Assembly (NCBI GenBank): GCA_028286605.1
Contig: JAQBRE010000006.1
Span: 1 to 38,562 of the forward strand
Length of the DNA: 38,562 bases
Origin: Parcubacteria group bacterium
Lineage (GTDB): Bacteria > Patescibacteria > Paceibacteria > UBA9973 > UBA2103
Reading direction: 5' to 3'
Positions 15,166 through 23,323 of the stretch are shown in pieces. The notes beneath the pieces were generated by a model that searched no databases, had not been told where the DNA came from, and saw nothing but the letters and a program-made list of their open reading frames with translations. Within the stretch, counting starts at the first letter, position 1. Every line of letters begins with the position of its first letter. The position numbers and the translations under genes were made by a program.

Positions 15166-16587
15166 ATGAAACTCGTCTTCTCTAAGAAATCGATAGATGA
15201 GGCACCGAAGACGCATACACGCATCCGTCTTACGGAAGAAGCACGAAGCGCAAAGCGCCTCGTACGCGAGAACGGAGTGGACACGATCGAGATCGGCGCA
15301 GGCAAGGGAAGCGAAATGGATCTCCACAAGTTCGTTACGCTCTGTCGTTCGATCGTAAACACCGCTAAGCAGCAGAAGGCGAAGAAGATTGTCATTCAGT
15401 TTGATCGCTCGCCACAGCTTTTCGGAAACCTTCAGCACCTTACGCCGGAACAGGTCTCACAGATCGCCGCAGAGAATTATGAGATGGCGAACTTCGAGTT
15501 CCGTTCATTCAAGACGAAGCCGAAAGAAGGGTGGACTGAAGTTGAAGAAATCCTTCTTTGCGGCGCTTCGTCGCCCTCGATTGAAACAGCTGCTAAGCGT
15601 GGACAGATAATCGGACAAGAAGTGAATGCCTGCCGTGAGCTTTCAAATACGCCGGGCGGTAGCATGACGCCGCGCATGCTCGCTACTGCAGCAAAGAAAG
15701 CCGTAACCGGCCTTCCCGTTACCGTGCAGACGCTCGGACGCGCCCAAATAGAGAAGCTCGGCATGGGCCTGCTTGCTGGCGTGGGCGCCGGTTCGAATAA
15801 CGAACTGACCTTTACGATACTCGAATACAAAGGCGGCTCGGCAAGCGGCAAACCGATCGTTCTTGCTGGAAAAGGAATCACGTTCGACTCAGGCGGTCTT
15901 AATATAAAGCCATCTCAGCACATCTACGAAATGCATATGGATATGTCCGGTGCTGCATCGGTCATTCACACGGTTGCACTCGCGGCGAAACTGAAGCTTA
16001 AGAAGAATGTTATCGGCCTCGTTCCTGCTGCAGAGAACATGCTCGGACCGAACGCGACGCGCCCTGGAGATATTCATACCTCGCTTTCGGGAAAGACTGT
16101 CGAGGTGACAGACACGGATGCAGAAGGACGTCTGATTCTTGCAGATGCCATTACTTATGCGAAACGTTTCAAGCCTGGCGTCGTCATCGACATCGCGACG
16201 CTTACTGGTGCGGTGCTTTCTGCGCTCGGCCTCTACGCGAGCGGACTCATGACACGTGACGACGCGCTCAGTGAGAAAATCAGAGCGCTTGGCGAAGTGA
16301 GTGGAGATTATGTATGGCCGCTGCCGCTCTGGGATGAATACGAAGATGTCGTTAAGGGCACGTTCGCAGATCTACAGAACTATCCGTTGGGAGGGCCGGG
16401 CCGGTATGGTGGCGCGACCGGCGCAGGCATGTTCCTCTGGCAGTTTGCCAAAGAGCTCGACTGCCCGTGGGCGCATCTCGATATCGCTTCTCGTATGACG
16501 AGCGCACCCGGTGATGAGCTCGCGAAGGGCGCCGCAGGCGCCCCGGTCCGCCTCCTCCTTTCATTCATCGAAGCATGGAACTCATAG
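15166..16587 (+). CDS. pepA: Leucyl aminopeptidase (M17 family)
   Basis: 473 aa. The M17 metal-binding segments are present: 'VLAGKGITFDSGGLNIKPS' (catalytic Lys and metal Asp, about residues 232-250), 'MHMDMSGAASV' and 'EVTDTDAEGRLILADA' (about 310-325; the usual NTDAEGR is DTDAEGR here). It is a hexameric two-metal aminopeptidase that removes N-terminal residues from peptides in the cytoplasm. It lies 3 nt after aspS and overlaps scpA by 13 nt, so the three form an operon. Confidence 0.94.
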   Translation: MKLVFSKKSIDEAPKTHTRIRLTEEARSAKRLVRENGVDTIEIGAGKGSEMDLHKFVTLCRSIVNTAKQQKAKKIVIQFDRSPQLFGNLQHLTPEQVSQIAAENYEMANFEFRSFKTKPKEGWTEVEEILLCGASSPSIETAAKRGQIIGQEVNACRELSNTPGGSMTPRMLATAAKKAVTGLPVTVQTLGRAQIEKLGMGLLAGVGAGSNNELTFTILEYKGGSASGKPIVLAGKGITFDSGGLNIKPSQHIYEMHMDMSGAASVIHTVALAAKLKLKKNVIGLVPAAENMLGPNATRPGDIHTSLSGKTVEVTDTDAEGRLILADAITYAKRFKPGVVIDIATLTGAVLSALGLYASGLMTRDDALSEKIRALGEVSGDYVWPLPLWDEYEDVVKGTFADLQNYPLGGPGRYGGATGAGMFLWQFAKELDCPWAHLDIASRMTSAPGDELAKGAAGAPVRLLLSFIEAWNS

Positions 16588-17333
16588 AAGAACTCGGAAC
16601 AGGCAGTGCAGCACGCGCACCCTTCATCATTCAGGCAAGCGGCCACGAAGGCCCGCTCGAGCTGATCCTCGAACTCATCGAGAAGCGAAAGCTGCATGTA
16701 AATGAGCTTTCGCTTTCGCAGGTGACGGACGATTTCATAACGTATGTACGTTCGCACGAAGCGTTCCCGATGGAAGATGCGACGAATTTCATCGGCGTTG
16801 CCGCAACGCTGCTTTTAATAAAATCCCGTTCGCTCATCCCTGAGCTCGAGCTCTCCACTGAAGAAGAGGAAGACGTCGACGATCTAAAGCGTCGTCTTGA
16901 ACAGTATGAGAAGGCGCGCGAAGCAGCACGCGCGCTTGCACAGCTGTTCGGACGCAACGTGATGGTCTCTGCCGGAGAGAAAATACCTGAACCGATGTTC
17001 AGCCCGAGCCGCGACTTCACCCTTGAAGCGATAGAACGCGCGCTCACGGATGCGCTCACCGCACTCGAGAAAGAAGAGAAGCTTCCGGAAGTGCGCGTCC
17101 GCCCGACCATCTCGCTTGAAGAAGTGATGGACAGCCTGAAGCTTCGCGTACAGCGCGCCGTGACGCTTTCATTCAAGGAGTTCGCCGGAGAGAAAGCAGA
17201 GCGTGTAGAGATGATCGTTTCATTCCTCGCGCTTCTTGAGCTCGTGAAGCAGGGCAGCGTAGACGCTGCCCAATACGATGCGTTCGGCGACATTCGCATC
17301 ACGAACACCGCGACCGACCTTCCGCGCTACTAA
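16575..17333 (+). CDS. scpA: Segregation and condensation protein A
   Basis: 252 aa. The N-terminal kleisin helix is clear in 'EGPLELILELIEKRKLHVNELSLSQVTDDFITYV' (about residues 24-57), followed by 'FIGVAATLLLIKSRSLIPELE' and a charged central linker. The C-terminal winged helix ('ISLEEVMDSLKLRVQRAVTLSFKEFAG...VSFLALLELVKQG') would cap the SMC ATPase head. ScpA works with ScpB and SMC in chromosome condensation. scpB lies at 17761, separated by a small membrane-protein gene. The start overlaps the end of pepA. Confidence 0.93.
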   Translation: MELIEELGTGSAARAPFIIQASGHEGPLELILELIEKRKLHVNELSLSQVTDDFITYVRSHEAFPMEDATNFIGVAATLLLIKSRSLIPELELSTEEEEDVDDLKRRLEQYEKAREAARALAQLFGRNVMVSAGEKIPEPMFSPSRDFTLEAIERALTDALTALEKEEKLPEVRVRPTISLEEVMDSLKLRVQRAVTLSFKEFAGEKAERVEMIVSFLALLELVKQGSVDAAQYDAFGDIRITNTATDLPRY

Positions 17334-17337
17334 ATAC

Positions 17338-17367
17338 TTGACAAAATGTCTATATGTAGTGTATAGT
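17338..17367 (+). promoter_or_regulatory. Consensus-type promoter
   Basis: A perfect TTGACA at 17338-17343 and TATAGT at 17362-17367 with an 18-nt spacer. It drives the 74-aa membrane protein gene, with GGAG at 17397-17400 6 nt before its ATG. Confidence 0.8.
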
Positions 17368-17406
17368 CATTGCAAAGCTCATTCACACCAACGTTTGGAG
17401 AAACAC

Positions 17407-17631
17407 ATGCTTCACGGCCTGAAAGTACTCATCGCAAGTTTGGCGCTGCTCATCCTGTCGCTCGGCTACATCATCTGCGGCGCCTACGGCATGCTGAAGT
17501 GGAACGAATATCTGATGGGACTCTCGTTCATCGGATTCGTTGCCGGCGGCATCTGTTTCCTCGTCTGGTTCATCAGAGCGAACTGGCAGTACAAGCTCTA
17601 TCAGAGCAAGCAATCCCGCCCGCATTCCTGA
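17407..17631 (+). CDS. Small two-helix membrane protein
   Basis: 74 aa from ATG 17407. Two transmembrane helices (about residues 5-27 and 37-57) with a short loop (MLKWNEYLMG) and a basic, polar tail (RANWQYKLYQSKQSRPHS) that should be cytoplasmic. No family recognised. It has the strongest consensus promoter in this part of the window, a good Shine-Dalgarno site and its own terminator, and it separates scpA from scpB. It is probably an independent, well-expressed unit. Confidence 0.7.
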   Translation: MLHGLKVLIASLALLILSLGYIICGAYGMLKWNEYLMGLSFIGFVAGGICFLVWFIRANWQYKLYQSKQSRPHS

Positions 17632-17654
17632 AACGGAAAAGGCGAGACGAAATG

Positions 17655-17693
17655 AGAGCGCACGACCCTAACCGGTACGGCGCTCTTTTCTTT
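17655..17693 (+). terminator. Terminator of the 74-aa gene
   Basis: AGAGCGC (17655-17661) pairs with GCGCTCT (17680-17686), with an 18-nt loop that includes ACCGGT, followed by TTTTCTTTT. Confidence 0.75.
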
Positions 17694-17760
17694 TATACGC
17701 TGGACATTCCCACAAAATATAGCTTCTCTAGGCCTCGATTCTGCGCTATTGTGGGTAGAT

Positions 17761-18321
17761 ATGGCGCTTTCCCCCGCAGCGACCCTTGAGGCCACACTCT
17801 TCGCATCTGGCGAACCGATGACAAAGAAGCGCCTAGGCGCCCTTTTAGGCGTTTCTGGGGACCTTCTGGAGGCTGGTTTGAGCGAGTTGGCGAAGAATCT
17901 GCATGGTCGCGGTTTGGCCCTTATCGACACTGGAGAAGAGGTGGAATTGCGCACCTCACCTGATGCCGCAGAGATAGTTAAGAAGCTCCGCGAAGCGGAG
18001 CTTTCAAGGGACCTCGGAAAGGCAAGCCTGGAGACTCTCGCGATTATTTTATACAAAGGCGGCGCAACTCGCAGCGATGTGGACTGGGTACGTGGCGTGA
18101 ACTCGACGGCAGCGATCCGTTCGCTCCTTCTGCGCGGATTAGTTGAGCGAAGCGAAGATACTACCGATCGCCGTCGTGCACGATACACCGCAACGGTTGA
18201 TGCGCTCGCGCATCTTGGCGTTTCGAACAAGGAAGACTTGCCGCGCTATGCCGAGTTCCAGGCAACATTCGCAGGACAAGATGCGGCGCGCGGCGCCGCA
18301 GAAGACGCAGAGCTTTCATGA
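17761..18321 (+). CDS. scpB: Segregation and condensation protein B
   Basis: 186 aa from ATG 17761; an in-frame TTG 12 nt upstream is possible. Two winged-helix domains: 'LEATLFASGEPMTKKRLGALLGVSGDLLEAGLSEL' (about residues 8-42) and 'KASLETLAIILYKGGATRSDVDWVRGVNSTAAIRSLLLRGLVERS' (about 84-128), both diagnostic of ScpB. It bridges ScpA in the SMC complex. TATTGT ends 8 nt before the ATG, suggesting a leaderless start. It overlaps the next gene by 4 nt. Confidence 0.93.
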   Translation: MALSPAATLEATLFASGEPMTKKRLGALLGVSGDLLEAGLSELAKNLHGRGLALIDTGEEVELRTSPDAAEIVKKLREAELSRDLGKASLETLAIILYKGGATRSDVDWVRGVNSTAAIRSLLLRGLVERSEDTTDRRRARYTATVDALAHLGVSNKEDLPRYAEFQATFAGQDAARGAAEDAELS

Positions 18322-19277
18322 ACCAGACTTTCTTAACCTATTTCCATGCGCACAAGCGAATGATCATCGCTGCGGTGATCGTCGTACTCGGTGCCATATT
18401 GCTCGCGACGGCAAGTGTCGCTGCGCTTTCGCAGAAAGCGCAGGCGGTCGTTGCGACCGTAGCGACCAGCACGCCACCAGCACCGAATGCGTACGCGAAT
18501 CTTCATCTTCTTGGCGAAGCAGCCATCGTCTACGACCTGAAGACAGGGCAAACGCTTTATGCGCAGGACGCAGACCAGGCATTGCCGCTCGCATCGCTGA
18601 CGAAACTCATCACGATGTATGGCGCAGCCGGTGTGTTACAGGATGAATCACCCGTAACGATAACCGCGACCGCACTCGCGCAGAATGGTGATGCAGCAGA
18701 TTATGGCTTCACCGAAGGCGAGACGTTCGCATTCAAGGATATTTCCCGTCTTGCATTGGTGGCGTCTTCGAATACGGCGGCGGCGGCGATAGCCGAGGCA
18801 GCCGCGAGGAACAAGGGCGTGGAAAACACCCAGCTGCTTGCCAGCGCCGTAAGTGCCGCAGGTCTTTCTGATACGCATGCAGAGAACGGTACTGGTCTCG
18901 ATATCAGCACCAGCGAAGCTGGTGCGTACGGCACGGCGCGCGATATTGCAACGCTCGCAGGAAAGCTGCTTGAAAAGGCGCCGGCGATAGCCGGCGCGAC
19001 GGTCGCACCATCAATCACCATTCGTTCCGAAGAAGGAACCGTACACTCGATGCCGAATACGAATCAGAATGTCGTGAAGGTGCCTGGCATTCTTCTTTCC
19101 AAGACCGGCTATACGGATCTTGCCGGCGGTAACCTCGTCGTCGTGTATGACGCAGGTATCGGGCATCCGGTCGCCGTGGTCGTGCTCGGTTCAACGGTGA
19201 ACGGGCGCTTTACGGATGTGCAGCAGCTCATTACTGCGACCGGCGCGCACTTCGCCGGCGTCGTCGATCAGAATTAA
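18318..19277 (+). CDS. D-alanyl-D-alanine carboxypeptidase (S11-like)
   Basis: 319 aa. An N-terminal transmembrane anchor (about residues 15-37) precedes a penicillin-binding fold with the catalytic SLTK at 93-96, SSN at 150-152 and KTG at 262-264. It acts outside the membrane, trimming the terminal D-Ala of peptidoglycan stem peptides. It lacks a long C-terminal domain of the PBP5 kind, so it is a short, single-domain form. It is translationally coupled to scpB (ATGA overlap) and 3 nt from mraY, so chromosome segregation and wall synthesis share a transcript. Confidence 0.9.
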   Translation: MNQTFLTYFHAHKRMIIAAVIVVLGAILLATASVAALSQKAQAVVATVATSTPPAPNAYANLHLLGEAAIVYDLKTGQTLYAQDADQALPLASLTKLITMYGAAGVLQDESPVTITATALAQNGDAADYGFTEGETFAFKDISRLALVASSNTAAAAIAEAAARNKGVENTQLLASAVSAAGLSDTHAENGTGLDISTSEAGAYGTARDIATLAGKLLEKAPAIAGATVAPSITIRSEEGTVHSMPNTNQNVVKVPGILLSKTGYTDLAGGNLVVVYDAGIGHPVAVVVLGSTVNGRFTDVQQLITATGAHFAGVVDQN

Positions 19278-19280
19278 CCT

Positions 19281-20345
19281 ATGACTATCTTCGATGCAGC
19301 TCGCGTGCTCATACCATTCGTCATCTCTTTCGCCGTAGGTATCGCCGGCGCTCCGCTGCTTACGTACTATCTTTATAAATATCGCGCGTGGAAAAAGAAA
19401 GGAGGAAAAGGGAAGGGAATGGGCGACGATACCGGCACACCGCTATTCGATGGTCTTCATAAGGAGCGTGAAGTTTCCACGCCGCGTATGGGAGGCATTT
19501 TGGTATGGGGAACGGTTACATTCACCGTCGTCGGCCTCGCTATCCTTGCGGCGCTCATGCCTGCGGCATTCGCACCGCTGGACTTCGTGAATCGCGGCCA
19601 GACCTGGCTGCCGCTCTTCGCGCTCATCATCGGCGGCCTTGCCGGCATGGTGGACGATATCCTTGAAGTAACGAAGGGTAGCGGGGGGCTTTCATTGCGA
19701 TGGCGCCTGCTTGTTGTCGGGACATTCGGCGTATTCGGCGGCTGGTGGTTCTATGCGAAGCTGGGCGTGTCTGCAGTGGGTATTCCGTTCTTCGGCACCC
19801 TTCCGCTCGGAATATTCTTCATTCCGTTCTTCGTTGCCGTCACGCTGGCTATCTATGCGAGCGGCGTAATAGACGGTATCGACGGCCTTGCCGGCGGCGT
19901 CTTCGCGATCATCTTCATGGCGTATGCCGCTATCGCGTTCGCGCAGAATCAGGTTTCACTGGCGGCTTTAGCCGCCAGCATTTCCGGCGCAACCTTCGCA
20001 TTTCTTTGGTTCAATATTCCGCCCGCGCGTTTCTATCTTTCGGAAACGGGCAGCATGGCACTCACCATGACGCTCGCCGTTATCGCGTTCTCAGCAGACT
20101 CGCTAGGCGATGGCGTAGGTGTCGCCGTTCTTCCTATCATTGCTTTTCCGCTTTTCATAACCGTCGTAACAAGCATGCTCCAAGTATTCTTCAAGAAAGT
20201 CTTCAAGAAGAAACTTTTTCATATCGCACCTATCCACCATCACTTCGAAGTCCTTGGTTGGCCGGCTTATAAAGTGACCATGCGGTACTGGATCATCACT
20301 ATCATCGCCTCGATATTCGGAATCGCCATCGCTTTACTCAAATAG
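19281..20345 (+). CDS. mraY: Phospho-N-acetylmuramoyl-pentapeptide transferase
   Basis: 354 aa with about ten transmembrane helices. Family motifs are present: 'DGLHKEREVSTPRMGGILV' (about residues 56-74), 'GMVDDILEV' (about 119-127), 'VIDGIDGLAGG' (about 195-205) and 'IAPIHHHFEVLGWPAYKVTMRYW' (about 316-338), which hold the Mg-binding Asp residues and the HHH loop. MraY joins phospho-MurNAc-pentapeptide to undecaprenyl phosphate to make lipid I. MurG, the next enzyme, is encoded at 22133. It closes the scpB operon. Confidence 0.97.
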   Translation: MTIFDAARVLIPFVISFAVGIAGAPLLTYYLYKYRAWKKKGGKGKGMGDDTGTPLFDGLHKEREVSTPRMGGILVWGTVTFTVVGLAILAALMPAAFAPLDFVNRGQTWLPLFALIIGGLAGMVDDILEVTKGSGGLSLRWRLLVVGTFGVFGGWWFYAKLGVSAVGIPFFGTLPLGIFFIPFFVAVTLAIYASGVIDGIDGLAGGVFAIIFMAYAAIAFAQNQVSLAALAASISGATFAFLWFNIPPARFYLSETGSMALTMTLAVIAFSADSLGDGVGVAVLPIIAFPLFITVVTSMLQVFFKKVFKKKLFHIAPIHHHFEVLGWPAYKVTMRYWIITIIASIFGIAIALLK

Positions 20346-20361
20346 TCGGTGTGTGTATAAT
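20333..20361 (+). promoter_or_regulatory. Promoter of the orphan small RNA
   Basis: TTTACT at 20333-20338, inside the last codons of mraY, and a perfect TATAAT at 20356-20361 with a 17-nt spacer. Transcription should begin near 20367-20369, exactly where a paired stem begins. Confidence 0.75.
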
Positions 20362-20366
20362 TTCTG

Positions 20367-20458
20367 GAGTGTCCGTGGCTGAAAGGCCGTCCCTTGCCAC
20401 TTATATGTGTGCGAGTAACGGATACTATAAAAAAACCGAGATTCGTCTCGGTTTTTTT
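20367..20458 (+). ncRNA. Structured small RNA, three-way junction, unknown family
   Basis: About 92 nt between a promoter and a terminator, with no open frame. Stem P1: AGTGTCCGT (20368-20376) with ACGGATACT (20418-20426), 9 bp including one G-U. P2: GGCT-GAAA-GGCC (20377-20388), a GNRA-capped hairpin. P3: CTTGCCAC (20393-20400) with GTG-T-GCGAG (20407-20415), 8 bp with a bulged T. The junction strands are GTCC and TA. A terminator with a UUCG loop follows at 20429-20458. I do not recognise an Rfam family. The 'TGTCCGTGGCTGAAAGG' stretch recalls a tRNA-Ser 5' part, but no acceptor or T arm exists. Confidence 0.72.
20429..20458 (+). terminator. UUCG-capped terminator of the small RNA
   Basis: ACCGAGA-TTCG-TCTCGGT with A-run before and seven T after. 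It also ends the convergent minus-strand gene, whose stop codon (20457-20459) overlaps it. Confidence 0.92.
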
Positions 20459-20852
20459 ATTTCTTACACTTTCCTTTACACATTGTACTTAAGAAATAAA
20501 GTCTGCCTCCTGGCTTCTTACGTATAACAATAACTTTAACGGGGCAGACTATGCTCTTTCCTAAACCTTTAATTACAGAGTGGCTTAAACTCCAGGTGAT
20601 AACTTTTGGACTCTCAGATTTTATTTCTGGAATTGCATTTGTAGCCTTTAAAAGGACTTCATGAATATAAGGAATCAAATTTAACCGATATATCCGCTCG
20701 GATTGGCTTCGAGGACCTTGTTCTCTTTCCTTGTATACCAAATGATGAAATCCATCAGCATTGAAATAGACAGTTTCTTGTAGCGCAGGGCACCATACAG
20801 GCTGCAGCTTCTTATATATGCGCTTTTGGCGCTTTTCGAATGAATTAGACAC
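20457..20852 (-). CDS. Hypothetical protein with BECR-like RNase pattern
   Basis: 131 aa from GTG 20852. No signal peptide or membrane helix; strongly basic. The order 'VWCPALQETVYFNADGFHHLVYKERE' (about residues 19-44), a helical middle (ERIYRLNLIPYIHEVLLKAT), and 'CPVKVIVIRKKPGGRLYFLSTM' near the C-terminus resembles small Barnase/EndoU/ColicinE5/RelE-type (BECR-fold) nucleases, where a His after the first strand and late strands with basic residues form the active site. This is a by-eye resemblance. No antitoxin gene is adjacent. The DNA is more AT-rich than mraY and ftsW on either side, which suggests an accessory gene. Confidence 0.62.
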   Translation of the reverse strand: MSNSFEKRQKRIYKKLQPVWCPALQETVYFNADGFHHLVYKEREQGPRSQSERIYRLNLIPYIHEVLLKATNAIPEIKSESPKVITWSLSHSVIKGLGKSIVCPVKVIVIRKKPGGRLYFLSTMCKGKCKK

Positions 20853-20965
20853 CTTTTAAGCATGAAGCTAGTCCGATTATTGTTTATAAAAAGTAACGTT
20901 TGTAGCTGCAATTTCGCTTTATATCAATTTGAGACTTTCTACAGTTCTTTATCATTTGAGTGAGA

Positions 20966-20974
20966 TGGTAAAGT
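20966..20974 (+). promoter_or_regulatory. Extended -10 promoter of ftsW
   Basis: TGG-TAAAGT, hexamer 20969-20974, ends 6 nt before the ftsW ATG (20981). The GGGAG that abuts the ATG is too close to act as a Shine-Dalgarno site. Confidence 0.42.
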
Positions 20975-20980
20975 AGGGAG

Positions 20981-22108
20981 ATGAAAGGACTATCCTTCAA
21001 TCTTTCGGGTGATCGTGTCTTTGCCGGCATCGTTCTTATCCTTGTGGTTGGGGGAATCGCGCTCTTTGCAAGCGCCGCGCTCGGCTTGCTTGCGCAAGCA
21101 AACGGAGATATCGGCAAGATAGCGCTCACGCAGGTGGTGCTCGGGCTCCTGCCAGGATTCATTGCGCTCTTTGCACTGCGTTTCATTTCACCGAAACTGT
21201 TGCTAAGAACTATCCTGCCATTCTATATATTCACCGTGGTGCTTACGCTTGCCGTATTCATCCCGCATATCGGCGTTACGATAAACGGCGCGCGGCGCTG
21301 GATAAACCTCGGCTTCACTACCTTCCAGCCATCTGAAATGCTCAAGCTTTCCGTAATCCTGATGTTCGCCGCGTATCTTGCGCAGGCGAAGCAGTCCATC
21401 AAGGAATTCAAATATGGCTTGCTGCCATTCGGCATCATAGTCGGCATACCGTGCATCATCCTTCTGTTGCAGCCGAACACTTCAACCGTGCTCGTTATCG
21501 GGGCAGCATGCGCGATACTCTACTTCCTTGCCGGCGCACGATGGCGCGACTTCGGCCTGATAGTCCTTGGAGCACTGGTTGCGCTCACTATTCTGGTCTT
21601 CATGCGCCCGTACCTCATGAACCGCGTCATGACGTTCATTCATCCGGCCGCCAACGCGAGCACCACCGGATATCAGATCCAACAATCGCTTATCGCCATA
21701 GGTTCGGGCGGCCTCCTTGGTCGCGGCTATGGCCAGAGCGTGCAGAAGTTCAACTATCTTCCTGAACCGGTGGGCGATTCTATCTTCGCCGTCTTCGGCG
21801 AAGAGTTCGGCTTCTTGGGCACCGTACTTTTGGTGATTCTGTTCGTTGCCTTCGCTATGCGCGGCTTGATGATTGCTGCTGAAGCTTCCTCGCAATTCGG
21901 TTCGTTCGCCGTAACGGGCCTTACGCTGCTCATTACGTTCTCTGCCTTTCTGAACATCGGCGCGATGCTCGGCATCACGCCACTCACCGGCTTGCCGCTG
22001 CCATTCATAAGCCACGGAGGTACCGCACTCATGGCAGCGCTCGCCTCCGTAGGAATAATCCTGAACGTTGCCGCACATCGCGCAAAGAGACGCCCTGCGA
22101 CCGCATAA
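20981..22108 (+). CDS. ftsW: Peptidoglycan glycosyltransferase FtsW (SEDS family)
   Basis: 375 aa with nine or ten transmembrane helices. SEDS signatures are visible: 'NGARRWINLGFTTFQPSEMLKLSVILMFAAYL' (about residues 103-134), 'LLQPNTSTVLVIGAAC', 'QQSLIAIGSGGLLGRGYGQSVQKFNYLPEPVGDSIFAVFGEEFGF' (about 229-273) and 'LTGLPLPFISHGGTALMAAL' (about 335-354). The motif set and the presence of murG next door favour FtsW over RodA. It polymerises lipid II at the division site. It begins an operon with murG, gltX and an M23 hydrolase. Confidence 0.93.
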   Translation: MKGLSFNLSGDRVFAGIVLILVVGGIALFASAALGLLAQANGDIGKIALTQVVLGLLPGFIALFALRFISPKLLLRTILPFYIFTVVLTLAVFIPHIGVTINGARRWINLGFTTFQPSEMLKLSVILMFAAYLAQAKQSIKEFKYGLLPFGIIVGIPCIILLLQPNTSTVLVIGAACAILYFLAGARWRDFGLIVLGALVALTILVFMRPYLMNRVMTFIHPAANASTTGYQIQQSLIAIGSGGLLGRGYGQSVQKFNYLPEPVGDSIFAVFGEEFGFLGTVLLVILFVAFAMRGLMIAAEASSQFGSFAVTGLTLLITFSAFLNIGAMLGITPLTGLPLPFISHGGTALMAALASVGIILNVAAHRAKRRPATA

Positions 22109-22109
22109 G

Positions 22110-22118
22110 TGGTATAAT
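22110..22118 (+). promoter_or_regulatory. Extended -10 upstream of murG
   Basis: TGG-TATAAT, a perfect hexamer at 22113-22118 just after the ftsW stop. It would give murG its own transcript with a leader of about 8 nt. Confidence 0.55.
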
Positions 22119-22132
22119 CCTTTTAAATACTT

Positions 22133-23323
22133 ATGAAAATCGTGTTCACAGGCGGCGGAACGGGCGGCCATTTCTTTCCGATCATAGCGGTTGCCGAGGC
22201 CGTTCAGAAAATAAGTACGGACGAGCGGCTGCTCGCGCCGACGATGTATTACATCGCGCCGACTCCGTACGATCAGCAGTCTTTGTTCGCGAATAATATT
22301 CAGTACATCGCGTGCCCCGCAGGGAAGGTTCGCCGCTATTTTTCGGTGATGAATTTTACGGACGTGTTCGTAACGCTCACGGGTATCGTGCGTGCGTTTT
22401 TCATCCTGCTTAAGATCTATCCTGATGTTGTCTTTTCGAAGGGCGGCTTCGCCAGCATACCAACGGTTATTGCAGCGCATCTCCTGCGTATTCCTATCGT
22501 TATACACGAATCGGATTCGAAGCCAGGGAAGGCGAACCTGCTTGCCGCGAAGTACGCATATCGCATCGCGATTACGTTCGACTCTTCTTCCGCACTATTC
22601 CCCGCGAAGACGCAGAAGAATATCGTGCGTACCGGTATTCCGATTCGCGCACAACTTGCGACATCGCTCCCGCAGGGCACTGCGCAAGAGCTCGGCCTCG
22701 ATCCTGTCGTACCGACCATTTTCATTCTCGGCGGTTCAAGCGGTTCGAAGAAGATAAATGAAGTGGTATTGGAAGGACTTCCAGAACTCGTAAACGTTGC
22801 GAACGTTATTCACCAAACCGGAAAAGAGCTATTCACCGAAACAGAGAGCACGGCGAAAGTGATACTCGGTACGAGCGCGCATGCTGACCGCTATCATGCG
22901 TTCCCGTTCCTTACGAGCGACGCGATGCGTGAAGCAGCGGGCGCTTCATCGCTGGTGATATCACGAGCCGGTGCGACGAGCATCACGGAAATCTCGCTCT
23001 GGCATAAGCCATCCATCCTTATTCCGATTCCTGAATCAGTGAGCCACGATCAGCGAACGAATGCATACGCGTATGCGCACACGGGTGCTGCGGTGGTTCT
23101 GGAAGAGCACAATATGACGCAGCACATTTTGGTTTCTGAAGTGAAGCGTATCCTTGGCGATCAGAATGTATGGCAGGAAATGGCCAATTCGAGCATGACA
23201 TTCGCGAATGCAGACGCTGCAGCGCTCATCGCGAAAGAACTCGTGCTTATCGCGCAGTCTCATAACCCGACCGATGCTGCTATCGCAGCGGCCACGCCAG
23301 CACCAATAACGCCAAAGGTATGA
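22133..23323 (+). CDS. murG: Lipid II synthase MurG
   Basis: 396 aa, GT28 family. The N-terminal glycine loop 'VFTGGGTGGHFFP' (about residues 4-16) binds the lipid phosphate; 'VVFSKGGFASIPTVIAAHLLRIPIVIHESDSKPGKAN' (about 99-135) contains the conserved H-E-x(5)-G of the family; the C-terminal half has 'FILGGSSGSKKINEVV' and 'VISRAGATSITEISLWHKPSILIPIP', which hold UDP-GlcNAc. It adds GlcNAc to lipid I at the inner membrane face. An unusual C-terminal tail of Ala/Pro/Thr follows. The stop overlaps the gltX start by 4 nt. Confidence 0.95.
   Translation: MKIVFTGGGTGGHFFPIIAVAEAVQKISTDERLLAPTMYYIAPTPYDQQSLFANNIQYIACPAGKVRRYFSVMNFTDVFVTLTGIVRAFFILLKIYPDVVFSKGGFASIPTVIAAHLLRIPIVIHESDSKPGKANLLAAKYAYRIAITFDSSSALFPAKTQKNIVRTGIPIRAQLATSLPQGTAQELGLDPVVPTIFILGGSSGSKKINEVVLEGLPELVNVANVIHQTGKELFTETESTAKVILGTSAHADRYHAFPFLTSDAMREAAGASSLVISRAGATSITEISLWHKPSILIPIPESVSHDQRTNAYAYAHTGAAVVLEEHNMTQHILVSEVKRILGDQNVWQEMANSSMTFANADAAALIAKELVLIAQSHNPTDAAIAAATPAPITPKV

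Noticed and set aside
20367..20426. Degenerate tRNA-Ser reading of the small RNA
   Set aside because: The D-arm-like 'GTGGCTGAAAGG' is suggestive, but there is no acceptor stem, no T arm and no CCA, while a different, fully paired three-way junction explains the whole sequence.
21482..22507. 341-codon minus-strand frame across ftsW and murG
   Set aside because: It covers two clearly recognised genes, is His/Arg/Glu-rich with no hydrophobic core and no domain, and crosses their boundary.
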